From assembly GCA_903823545.1 (NCBI GenBank), contig CAIJTL010001101.1, positions 1 to 7,524 of the forward strand: a stretch of DNA of 7,524 nucleotides, given 5' to 3'. This document shows positions 1-6,137 of this stretch, piece after piece. Position numbers and translations under genes: made by a program. A model generated the notes under the pieces. The model was not told the DNA's origin and ran no database searches. It worked only from the letters and a program-made list of their open reading frames with translations. The stretch is from an uncultured Planctomycetaceae bacterium. GTDB taxonomy: Bacteria; Planctomycetota; Planctomycetia; Planctomycetales; Planctomycetaceae. Numbering within the stretch: position 1 is the stretch's first letter; every line of letters begins with the position of its first letter.

Positions 1-63
1 AGCGGCAAGGCGCTAGCCGCTGGTCAGAATCCACGTACCACCGGCGGTTAACTCCTTGCCGCT
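1..63. repeat. Long imperfect palindrome, REP-like element
   Basis: Bases 1-24 and 40-63 form an inverted repeat matching at 20 of 24 positions, starting with a perfect 10-base arm (AGCGGCAAGG / CCTTGCCGCT) around a 15-base loop (25-39). As RNA, two of the four differences become G-U wobble pairs, so the fold would be strong. It starts at the window edge and may extend to the left. It lies 53 bases beyond the stop codon of the FKBP gene on the minus strand, so it could end or protect that transcript, but no clear T-tract follows. GC-rich palindromes with GCTAGCCGC/ACCGGCGG cores recur in planctomycete genomes as far as I recall; repetition here is inferred. Confidence 0.6.
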
Positions 64-116
64 CACAAAACGTAATTGTCAACACGGATGACGGAGCGCA
101 GTTCTTTCTCAGCCGC

Positions 117-533
117 TTATCTCATGTCGAGCAACTCGACGAGAAAGTGCAGCGTCGCTTTCGGCGGAATATCTGGCGGTGCTCCGCGGTTGCCGTAGCC
201 GAGATCCGATGGAATCTGCAACTCGATCATGCCACCGACACCGACAAGCTGCATCCCTTCTGTCCAACCTTTGATGACTTGGTTCAGGCCAAACGAGATG
301 TCTTCGTTGCGGCGGTAGGAACTGTCAAAAACTTTCCCGCTGTCGAGCCAACCGTGATAGTGAACCCTCACCGAGCTGGTTGCCTTCGGAGTGGCTCCGG
401 TCCCTTGGCGAAGGATGCGGTACTTCAACCCGGAATCAGTTTCTGTGAATGACGTCGATGCGTCTTTGTCAATTCGTCCCGCCCCTTTGGGAAGGTCGGG
501 AAACGGAACGTCTTTGGATTCGGATGTAATCAA
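117..533 (-). CDS. FKBP-type peptidyl-prolyl cis-trans isomerase, cytosolic
   Basis: The gene encodes a 138-residue single-domain FKBP, which catalyses cis-trans isomerisation of Xaa-Pro bonds during protein folding. The FKBP fold runs from about residue 35 (SGLKYRIL) to the end (VELLDMR). Residues that line the FKBP12 pocket are all present at matching spacing: Y59, F69, D70, F81, V86-I87, W90, Y113 and F130. The N-terminal 34 residues are polar, with no signal peptide or membrane segment, so the enzyme should be cytosolic; many FKBPs of this size in Gram-negatives are exported, and this one appears not to be. The start is a TTG, chosen because an AGGGAG ribosome site lies 6 bases upstream; the only upstream in-frame codons before a stop contain no ATG, GTG or TTG. 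A terminator hairpin separates it from the cyclase gene, so it is probably its own transcription unit. Confidence 0.95.
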   Translation of the reverse strand: MITSESKDVPFPDLPKGAGRIDKDASTSFTETDSGLKYRILRQGTGATPKATSSVRVHYHGWLDSGKVFDSSYRRNEDISFGLNQVIKGWTEGMQLVGVGGMIELQIPSDLGYGNRGAPPDIPPKATLHFLVELLDMR

Positions 534-539
534 AATGGA

Positions 540-545
540 CTCCCT
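540..545 (-). promoter_or_regulatory. Ribosome binding site of the FKBP gene (fixes a TTG start)
   Basis: On the minus strand AGGGAG stands 6 bases before TTG at 533. No ATG or GTG exists in this frame between the upstream stop (579-581) and the FKBP domain, so this site supports initiation at TTG. Confidence 0.6.
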
Positions 546-592
546 AAGAAAAACTGAATACGGCCTGATGACGTTAATTCAGAGGCGGTTTC

Positions 593-660
593 AAAACTAG
601 CTCGACGCGTCTGCAAGTGCTACTGCATAGAGTCACTTGCTGTCGCGTCGAGCTAATTTT
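593..660. terminator. Symmetrical intrinsic terminator hairpin between the cyclase and FKBP genes
   Basis: Bases 598-619 and 634-655 are an inverted repeat with 20 of 22 positions matching, including a perfect 12-base outer arm (TAGCTCGACGCG / CGCGTCGAGCTA) around a 14-base loop. AAAA at 593-596 and TTTT at 657-660 flank it, so the structure is terminator-like in both directions, although the T-tracts are short. On the minus strand it begins 32 bases after the cyclase stop codon and should end that transcript. It also places the FKBP promoter in the roughly 50 bases between the hairpin and the FKBP ribosome site; I could not identify a convincing promoter there. Confidence 0.75.
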
Positions 661-692
661 CAAACGCCTGACGCCAGACTTCGTTTGCAGAC

Positions 693-2561
693 TTATTTGC
701 TGCTCAATCGCACGACGCCGTCCCAGTCGTGGGGCGCTTTGCGATTGTGTTGGGCGATCATGGCGAGCAAGAAATCCTGGGCACGATCGGTCGCGGGCAT
801 GTCGTGCAAGCAGCGATAAGCGGCTTCCCAGCGGCCAGCGATAAAGTCGTCGACCCCTTGTTCGTAACGGGCAAGGTGCGCGTCGGTCAGTTCGGGGAAG
901 TGCTCAACGGGTGGGACGAGTTCGGAGACCACGACCGGGTTCTCGAATCCGAGCGGCAGAACTTTGGCCAAGCGACGAATACGACCTTCTTGCGGATCGA
1001 GTCGTTCGCGGACCAATCGGGCCATGACTTCATCAAGCAGGATGGGGACTCGCATTTGGCTGGTCATCGTTTCCAGCCGGCTGGCCAAATTCACGACGGG
1101 GCCGAAGACCGTCACCTTCACTTGCTCGGCGGTGCCGATCTTTCCTGCGACCGCTCGACCGTGAGCGATGCCGATTCCCATTTGAAAATTCGACAGCGGG
1201 TGTCCCGGCTGTCGCAACGTCTCGTCGAACGCTTTGCGAATTCCGAGAGCAGCGCGGCAGGCTTGTAGCGGTGCGTCTTCTGAGGGAAACGGCCAGCCCC
1301 AAAAGCCGAGCGCGGCGTCTCCTTGAAAATCGCCGGTGACTCCGCGATGCAACAAGATGTGGGACGTCATCACTCCGAGCGCCTCACTGACTCGATTGAG
1401 CAGGCCGATCAGATCGCCCGCCGATTCTTCTGAGTGCTGACTGAAACCGCGCAAGTCGCAGAACATGACCGTCACATCACACTCGCGAGGGGCAAGTGTT
1501 TCTGTATTTAACTCGTTGCCGAGCGCGGCCAAAATCGTTGGTGCGAAGAACTGTCGCAGTCCCGCTTGCTGGCGTTCGAGAAAGTTCAAGCGGCGAACCG
1601 AGCTGATGATCTCCGCGACCAATTCGGTGAACTTTACGTCCGCTTGCAGATGAGCCGTTTCGACCGGCTGCGAATCGCCGCTCGATAACGGTTGTGCTTG
1701 AGTCCCCGCGACATACAGGCCCCAGGTTGGCTTGGCGCTGTCGAGTACCGGCGTGAAATAGGCCCAGTCCAGTTCCGCAGCAGCCGTGTATTCTGGATTC
1801 AGTTGCGGAGCCGAGTGCCACAAATGGAGAACGCTGTTTTGCCGCTTGAGCGATTCGGCCACGAGCCGTGAACTCGGTCGAAACTCACCTGCAGTTTCGC
1901 GACGGCGAGTCCAGTGGATGAGTTCCGCTTTGTCATCGCCGTTGTTGCGGACGATTGCGACGACGTCGGCGTGAGTGACTCCCGCAAGCAGTACATTCGC
2001 AAGGCGATAGAACAATTCTTCGTCGTTTCGCGATCCCCAAATCAGATCGGGGAGCGACGTCAGGACTTCGATTTGTCGATCGGCATCGCGAAACCGAACT
2101 TGTCGCAATGTCTGAGCGTCGAAGGTCACTTCTTGAAACGGCGCGTCCACCGCACCCAGCGATTCGGAGCCTTTTCGAGTGACATGGAAAATCGTGTCGC
2201 CGATGACGAACTGTTCGCCGCTTTGCAGTTCGCAGTGCTCGACCACTTCGCCGCAGAAGCAAAGCGGATTTGTGGCGGGATCGAGTCGCTCAACACGCAC
2301 AAACTTGTGATTGGCCGTAACGCTCACATGCCGCCGTGACAGGGCTTGGTCCCACGGCACGGACAACTCAACACCCACATCACGGCCAAGCACGTAGGTC
2401 CGCCCGGCAACCAAAACTTTTTGCCACCGCTGTTTTCGTTCGGAGCATTCGGCGATGAGTTCAAACATAGGCGTCCAACATGAAGCAGGTTCGCTCGACA
2501 GTGTGCCCGAAGCTCCGAGGTGGAGCAAGCGGCGCCTACGTAGAGCAACAGTTTGATTCAT
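693..2561 (-). CDS. FHA-GAF-class III adenylate/guanylate cyclase
   Basis: This 622-residue protein would make a cyclic nucleotide (probably cAMP) under the control of two sensor domains. An FHA domain spans about 33-130 (GR 59-60, SRRH 75-78, N98, GD 121-122) and should bind phosphothreonine. A GAF-like domain spans about 160-325. A signalling helix (FLERQQAGLRQFFAP) leads into the catalytic domain, about 355-550, with both metal-binding aspartates (D369 in FCDLRGFS, D415 in QGDAALGFW) and the transition-state residues N491 and R495 (VNLASR). The position that is normally the adenine-binding lysine is aspartate (D411), and its partner is threonine (T484), so substrate preference is uncertain. 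The tail (about 563-622) resembles a TPR repeat and ends in WDGVVRLSSK, as is common in this group. There is no signal peptide or membrane segment, so it is soluble. GGAGGT (2566-2571) 4 bases upstream supports the ATG. It lies downstream of the channel gene on the same strand. Confidence 0.93.
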   Translation of the reverse strand: MNQTVALRRRRLLHLGASGTLSSEPASCWTPMFELIAECSERKQRWQKVLVAGRTYVLGRDVGVELSVPWDQALSRRHVSVTANHKFVRVERLDPATNPLCFCGEVVEHCELQSGEQFVIGDTIFHVTRKGSESLGAVDAPFQEVTFDAQTLRQVRFRDADRQIEVLTSLPDLIWGSRNDEELFYRLANVLLAGVTHADVVAIVRNNGDDKAELIHWTRRRETAGEFRPSSRLVAESLKRQNSVLHLWHSAPQLNPEYTAAAELDWAYFTPVLDSAKPTWGLYVAGTQAQPLSSGDSQPVETAHLQADVKFTELVAEIISSVRRLNFLERQQAGLRQFFAPTILAALGNELNTETLAPRECDVTVMFCDLRGFSQHSEESAGDLIGLLNRVSEALGVMTSHILLHRGVTGDFQGDAALGFWGWPFPSEDAPLQACRAALGIRKAFDETLRQPGHPLSNFQMGIGIAHGRAVAGKIGTAEQVKVTVFGPVVNLASRLETMTSQMRVPILLDEVMARLVRERLDPQEGRIRRLAKVLPLGFENPVVVSELVPPVEHFPELTDAHLARYEQGVDDFIAGRWEAAYRCLHDMPATDRAQDFLLAMIAQHNRKAPHDWDGVVRLSSK

Positions 2562-2612
2562 AAAGACCTCCGAAATCTCAAAGATTGCGCGGCAGTCTCG
2601 GATCAGGCTGAC

Positions 2613-2690
2613 TCACGACCAGAGTACGTGCAACACCGAGTTTTGTTGATTGTCGGCCAAATATGATTTCAGGAGTTTCGCATCGTTCAT
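2613..2690 (-). CDS. Possible 25-residue peptide overlapping the channel stop codon
   Basis: A 25-codon ORF begins with an ATG that shares one base with the TGA stop of the channel gene (TGATG arrangement), the classic layout for translational coupling. The peptide starts MNDAKLLKSYLADNQQ and ends VLHVLWS. It has no recognisable domain, signal peptide or membrane segment, and I see no separate ribosome site. ORFs this short arise by chance, so this is a candidate only. If real it would sit between the channel and cyclase genes in one transcript. Confidence 0.15.
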   Translation of the reverse strand: MNDAKLLKSYLADNQQNSVLHVLWS

Positions 2691-4390
2691 CACACGACTT
2701 GGCTGATGTTCGATGGAGGCGGGGTTGGGATCGCGCGGAAGGTTGGATACGCGAACTCAATCTTTTTGGTCTGCAACACGGCTCGCAGGACGTGAACGTT
2801 GAGCCGATCTTGTAGCGTCGGGCGACGGCGAGGATGAGCGAGGAATCTCAGTGTGAGTTCGATGCCGTTGTTGCCGGGCCATGTTCTGACGACGGGGTCG
2901 GTCGAATCGACTTGGATCGAAAGTTCGGAGGCCATGTGCTGGATTTGCGAGTATGCCTGCGCGGCGGTTTGTGTGATCTCACGTTCGGAGAGCGCGGCTT
3001 CGATCAGCTTTTCTTTCGCAAGTTCCCAGTCACTTTCGTAAGTGACCACATAAGTCAGCGAGCACCACACAAACGGAAACCCACGCGTGTAGTTCACGAG
3101 CGGCTGCTTAAAGACTTGGTTGTTCATGACGACAGTGAGCCCCCCCGTCAGCGTTCCGCTGATTGTGGTTTGGTCGGTCTGCGGGGCACACTGTTGCAGT
3201 GTTGTGTGCGTGAAGCTGACGTCGATGACTTCCCCTTGATGTTCGCCAATCGCGATCCAATCTCCCGTCCGAAAGCCACGCGATCCTTTAATGAAGAACC
3301 ACGCCGCAAAGCTGGCGACGAGTTCTTGCAACGCGATCGTGATCCCGGCGACGGATAAACCAAACAACGTCAGCAGATTGGAGTACTGATCCGAAAAGAC
3401 AAACACGAGTCCAATAACAACGACGAGTGCCGTCAGTATCGACAACACTTTGTTGAGAAAATATCGTCGCTGCAGATCAGCAATTCTCCGAATCACAATG
3501 ATGCGAAGAAAGAACATCAGCAGCACAACGCCTGTGAATGCGCCGCTGATTCGCAATAAACGTTTCCACCAATGACCAAGCTCTTGTTCTTCTTGAACCG
3601 CTGCCGCCTCTTTCGATTTGGCAGTCGCTTCTGCGAGCAGCATCTCTTGGCGGCGTTCGAGGATCTCATCGGTGAGCTTATGGGTCTCGTCGTTGAGTTG
3701 ATCACGTTCGCTTCGCAGGTTGGCTTTGGCAGCTTCGGACATTCCCCCGTGTACCGAGAGGCGTTGGTTGATTTCGTCACTGTCTCGCCGAACTTGCCTC
3801 AAACGAGCCTGCAATGATTCCACTTGTTTGCGCAGCGTGGCTGCCAGTTGTTTCGCAATGTCAGCCTCTTTGCGAGACTGAGTTGCTTGTGAAATTCTCT
3901 TAAACGTTTCTTCGAAAGGGACAGTTCCGCTTTCCTCTGCTTTGGCACCTTTAGGCTGACTAAGTTCTTCTTCTTTTTGAAGGAGCCTGAGCCGTTCTTG
4001 AGCTTGATCCGCCAGTTGTTGGGCCGAGGCGTGATCGGCCTTGGCCTGTTTGAGCTTGTCCGTCGCTGACTTGAGTTCGGCCTCCGCCTCTTCTTTTGCG
4101 TCGGCATCATCCGCTGTCGTCGCCGCTAAGAGTTTTCCGTTGGCCTCTTCGATCTCTTTTTCAGCGGCGCTCTCCGATTCTTTCGCTTGCTCTGCATCTA
4201 AAAGCCGCTGAGTCAGTTCCTTCTGAGCTTTAGCGAGTGCCGATACGGGTTTCGCTTCGACATCGACAGGCGATTCTTCAGAGTCGACTCGCCCGGACTG
4301 CGTCGCGGCGGAAATGGGCGACATACATGTCAGACAGAGTAATAGCCCGATAACACCGAACGCTGGTCCCCAATTGCCGTGTCGCTTCAT
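2690..4390 (-). CDS. Large MscS-family mechanosensitive channel with periplasmic coiled coil
   Basis: The protein is a 566-residue channel of the small-conductance mechanosensitive family, which opens under membrane tension to release solutes in osmotic downshock. It starts with a signal peptide (MKRH, a hydrophobic stretch, probable cleavage after PISA, about residue 28). About 40-270 is charged, Ala/Glu/Lys-rich and coiled-coil, expected in the periplasm. Membrane segments follow at about 280-300, 314-332 and 338-367, the last being the pore-lining helix. The cytoplasmic beta domain follows (GFRTGDWIAIGEHQGEV, from about 372), then an alpha/beta domain (VVTYESDWELAKEKL). The usual PN turn near the end of the beta domain reads MNN here. 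Length is about twice E. coli MscS (286) and the architecture is closer to MscK-type channels. The start at 4390 is preferred over an in-frame ATG at 4417 because GGAGGT lies 7 bases upstream and the signal peptide then begins correctly. Confidence 0.9.
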   Translation of the reverse strand: MKRHGNWGPAFGVIGLLLCLTCMSPISAATQSGRVDSEESPVDVEAKPVSALAKAQKELTQRLLDAEQAKESESAAEKEIEEANGKLLAATTADDADAKEEAEAELKSATDKLKQAKADHASAQQLADQAQERLRLLQKEEELSQPKGAKAEESGTVPFEETFKRISQATQSRKEADIAKQLAATLRKQVESLQARLRQVRRDSDEINQRLSVHGGMSEAAKANLRSERDQLNDETHKLTDEILERRQEMLLAEATAKSKEAAAVQEEQELGHWWKRLLRISGAFTGVVLLMFFLRIIVIRRIADLQRRYFLNKVLSILTALVVVIGLVFVFSDQYSNLLTLFGLSVAGITIALQELVASFAAWFFIKGSRGFRTGDWIAIGEHQGEVIDVSFTHTTLQQCAPQTDQTTISGTLTGGLTVVMNNQVFKQPLVNYTRGFPFVWCSLTYVVTYESDWELAKEKLIEAALSEREITQTAAQAYSQIQHMASELSIQVDSTDPVVRTWPGNNGIELTLRFLAHPRRRPTLQDRLNVHVLRAVLQTKKIEFAYPTFRAIPTPPPSNISQVV

Positions 4391-4397
4391 GCGACAT

Positions 4398-4403
4398 ACC
4401 TCC
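4398..4403 (-). promoter_or_regulatory. Ribosome binding site of the channel gene (decides the start)
   Basis: GGAGGT on the minus strand is 7 bases before the ATG at 4390 and lies inside the extension that would result from the ATG at 4417. The upstream ATG has only a weak purine stretch before it, so the downstream start is favoured. Confidence 0.65.
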
Positions 4404-4486
4404 GTGTGATCGTTCATTCAAACTCGCCCACTAATGCCGTGGCAACATGATCTGCAGCGGCACAACCGGCGGTTCAGTGGGATTAG

Positions 4487-4583
4487 GCTTTGTCAGAAAA
4501 ATCACCAACTGCTGGGCGCAACCCCTCAGTTATTCAATGGACCGCGCGTGAGTGCGACTCGGTCAATCAGTTTCTGACAATGC
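4487..4583. repeat. Inverted repeat, 13-base arms around 71 bases
   Basis: GCTTTGTCAGAAA (4487-4499) and TTTCTGACAATGC (4571-4583) are inverted copies matching at 12 of 13 positions, with a perfect 10-base core (TTGTCAGAAA). The 71-base spacer has no reading frame of note. The left arm overlaps the putative left end of the insertion-sequence remnant, so the pair could be a nested end, a small non-autonomous element, or chance. Confidence 0.4.
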
Positions 4584-4682
4584 TTTTTGAGCGATGATTT
4601 CTCTAAGGCGGAAGCTAGAGGATCGTGCCACGCGCGAGAAGATCGTTCTCCGACTGAGATTTCCCGACGGAGGTTCGGTCTT

Positions 4683-4817
4683 TCACGAAGTCGAGTGCGA
4701 CCCTGGACAAATTGGGGCGTGTTCAATTCGAGCGAGCACCTCGCCATGCTCAATCTTCGTCCCCAAGTATTCGTAGCCCCGAAACCCAAACGCCTGATAC
4801 AACCAACTCCCGGACAC
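4683..4817 (-). pseudogene. Truncated transposase N-terminus, ISL3-like
   Basis: In this frame a possible GTG start (4817), with AGGAA about 7 bases upstream, opens a 44-codon frame that ends at TGA. Its sequence includes SWLYQAFGFRGYEYLGTK followed by an EHAPICPG segment. From memory, ISL3-type transposases of planctomycetes begin with the pattern LY-AFG-RGY-Y followed by a first Cys-Pro-x-Cys zinc-binding motif; here the second cysteine is replaced by serine (CPGS). After that the frame stops, and neither of the other two minus-strand frames restores the zinc motif or the catalytic DDE region. I read it as a decayed remnant. The alternative is a chance reading frame. A longer overlapping frame (4526-4885, minus) shows no protein-like features. 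Confidence 0.4.
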
Positions 4818-4924
4818 GCGGATTTCCTATTCTGAAGGTCATTCACAAACAACAACCTCAGAGTGAAATCCGCTTGCCCTTTCATTCAAACGACGGCAAT
4901 CATTCGACTGATGAGCCCGTTTTC

Positions 4925-4938
4925 GCATGACTTCATGC
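4925..4938. repeat. Short palindrome downstream of the sugar kinase gene
   Basis: GCATGACTTCATGC is a 14-base palindrome (6-base arms, 2-base centre) lying 21 bases after the kinase stop codon on the minus strand. No T-tract follows it in that direction, so it is not a standard terminator; it could be a binding site or a weak 3' structure. Confidence 0.3.
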
Positions 4939-4958
4939 AACTCTGCGTGTTATCCGTG

Positions 4959-5909
4959 TTAACTTTTTAAAAAGTCCACTGGAATTGGCGGAGTCGCACC
5001 CGGTTGCGAGGCGACGAAGGCACCTAGCCGATTGGCGAGCGTGACTGTTTCTTGATGACTCCAGTTGTTGAGCCAGCCCCACAACAGGCCGGCGGAGCAC
5101 GCATCACCCGCTCCGACATTGTCTGCTTGCGGATGTCGAGGGAATTGAGCGACCGGAGCACAAACGAAATCATCCGCAGTAATCAGCGCCGTACCTCGAG
5201 CACCTCGAGTGACGACAACGGTCTTCAAGCCAAGCGACCCAAAGGCGTTGAGCAAACGACTTGCACCAGTTTTGTGAGTTGAGTCTGCCACCGATTCCGT
5301 CGAACGGTCGTCTTTGAAACCCGCATCGAGTCCTAGCATTTGCAAGACGACTGGCATCTCGTCTTCATTGAGCTTTATAGCTGTCGCAATTTCGGCACCT
5401 TGGCGAAGCGAGTCGACATCGAAGAAGTTCACTCGCAAATTGACGTCAAACAATCGAATTGCTTGCCTCGCGGTTCCGACAAATTGTTGAATCGTTTTCC
5501 GCGAAACTGGGCAGCGTTGAGCCAACGTACCAAAGACCACGGCATCGCAGCTTTTCGCCAACTGCTCCCACTGAGAAGTCCATTCGAGATGGTCCCAGGC
5601 AACGTCTGCAAGAAATTTGTAGGTTGGCTCACCATGTCGCAACGCGATATCAACGCGACCAGTCGGATGCACTGAGTCCCGTTGGACGAGCTCATACGAC
5701 AACTTTCGGACCTGCAGCTCGCCGATCATTTGCTGGCCAAGTTCGTCGTCCCCGATGCGACTTGCGACCACTCCGCGTCCACCGCTGCTCGAACATAACT
5801 GATGTGCGTGGTATGCCACATTCAGCGGCGCTCCACCCAAGATCGCTCGATCCGGGAAAACATCAAAGAGCGATTCGCCCAAACCAACAACGATCAAGGG
5901 GTGCGGCAT
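4959..5909 (-). CDS. PfkB-family carbohydrate kinase, fructokinase-like
   Basis: The protein (316 residues, normal for the family) is a ribokinase/PfkB-type kinase that transfers phosphate from ATP to a sugar in the cytoplasm. The N-terminal sugar-binding region has GLGESLFDVFP (9-19) and GGAPLNVA (25-32). The centre carries DVNLR (155-159) and KLNEDE (179-184). The ATP site shows VTRGARG (233-239), and the C-terminal signature reads DNVGAGDA (263-270), with the catalytic base D269 and anion hole GAG. The substrate is likely fructose or a similar hexose, judged by similarity to fructokinase-like members; it cannot be fixed from sequence. The start at 5909 is preferred to an in-frame ATG at 5954 because AGGA lies 5 bases upstream and family members begin close to this point. 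It is divergent from the response regulators, and no other sugar gene is adjacent. Confidence 0.92.
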   Translation of the reverse strand: MPHPLIVVGLGESLFDVFPDRAILGGAPLNVAYHAHQLCSSSGGRGVVASRIGDDELGQQMIGELQVRKLSYELVQRDSVHPTGRVDIALRHGEPTYKFLADVAWDHLEWTSQWEQLAKSCDAVVFGTLAQRCPVSRKTIQQFVGTARQAIRLFDVNLRVNFFDVDSLRQGAEIATAIKLNEDEMPVVLQMLGLDAGFKDDRSTESVADSTHKTGASRLLNAFGSLGLKTVVVTRGARGTALITADDFVCAPVAQFPRHPQADNVGAGDACSAGLLWGWLNNWSHQETVTLANRLGAFVASQPGATPPIPVDFLKS

Positions 5910-5914
5910 CGGAA

Positions 5915-5918
5915 TCCT
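5915..5918 (-). promoter_or_regulatory. Ribosome binding site of the sugar kinase gene (decides the start)
   Basis: AGGA on the minus strand stands 5 bases before the ATG at 5909. A second AGGA lies six bases further upstream. The ATG at 5954 lacks such a site, so the shorter protein is preferred. Confidence 0.45.
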
Positions 5919-6128
5919 GATCCTGAAGAGATGATGAAAATTTACAAATGACATGACGTCGTTGCGTCATTCCAGCAAATTGTTTCGATGTTGGTTGTCA
6001 TTCAGAAATGAAAGCTACGAAGATTACGAACTATGGATGCCCCAAACTGGAAAATGGCAAAATGCCCGAGGCGCGTTCATTGGCAACTTATCGTAGTTTT
6101 GGCAAACTGTCGGCCCTCTCTGTAAGAC

Positions 6129-6137
6129 TGGTAAAAT
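6129..6137 (+). promoter_or_regulatory. Possible extended -10 promoter element for the first regulator
   Basis: TGGTAAAAT fits an extended -10 box (TGn followed by a hexamer with five of six bases of TATAAT). There is no good -35 box 16-18 bases upstream. Initiation here would leave a leader of roughly 120 bases before the ATG at 6266. Promoter consensus in planctomycetes is poorly defined, so this is tentative. Confidence 0.2.

Larger units (their letters stand above)
4486..4917 (-). mobile_element. Possible remnant of an ISL3-like insertion sequence
   Basis: This gene-poor stretch lies between the channel and sugar kinase genes. It contains a broken reading frame resembling the N-terminus of ISL3-type transposases (4683-4817). 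GGCTTTGTCAG at 4486 and, on the other strand, GGCTCATCAG ending at 4917 point inward and both resemble the GGCTC/TT beginnings typical of ISL3-family ends; they agree only partly with each other. At about 430 bases it is far shorter than a complete element (usually 1.2 kb or more), so most of the transposase would be lost. I found no matching 8-base target duplication next to these ends. The boundaries are therefore guesses. Nothing else recognisable is present in 4391-4682 or 4818-4958 apart from the short repeats listed separately. Confidence 0.25.

Noticed and set aside
546..597. TTGAAA as a -35 box for the FKBP gene
   Set aside because: At 17 bases spacing the -10 position reads TCATCA, which is too far from consensus to call.
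729..1268. 179-codon plus-strand frame opposite the cyclase gene
   Set aside because: Shadow of the cyclase catalytic domain; no protein-like motif and no ribosome site considered convincing.
2628..2650. CAACA/TGTTG stem between the channel and cyclase genes as a terminator
   Set aside because: Only five base pairs and no T-tract on the minus strand.
4587..4835. Plus-strand frames over the same region (also 4594-4776)
   Set aside because: No recognisable domain, and they run opposite to the fragment that does resemble a protein family.
4526..4885. 119-codon minus-strand frame between the channel and kinase genes
   Set aside because: Arg/Ser-rich with no motif or signal, weak start, and it covers the transposase-like fragment in another frame; probably a chance frame.
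4962..4975. ACTTTTTAAAAAGT palindrome at the kinase 3' end as a terminator
   Set aside because: It lies inside the last codons of the gene and consists of A/T pairs without a GC stem or T-tract beyond it.
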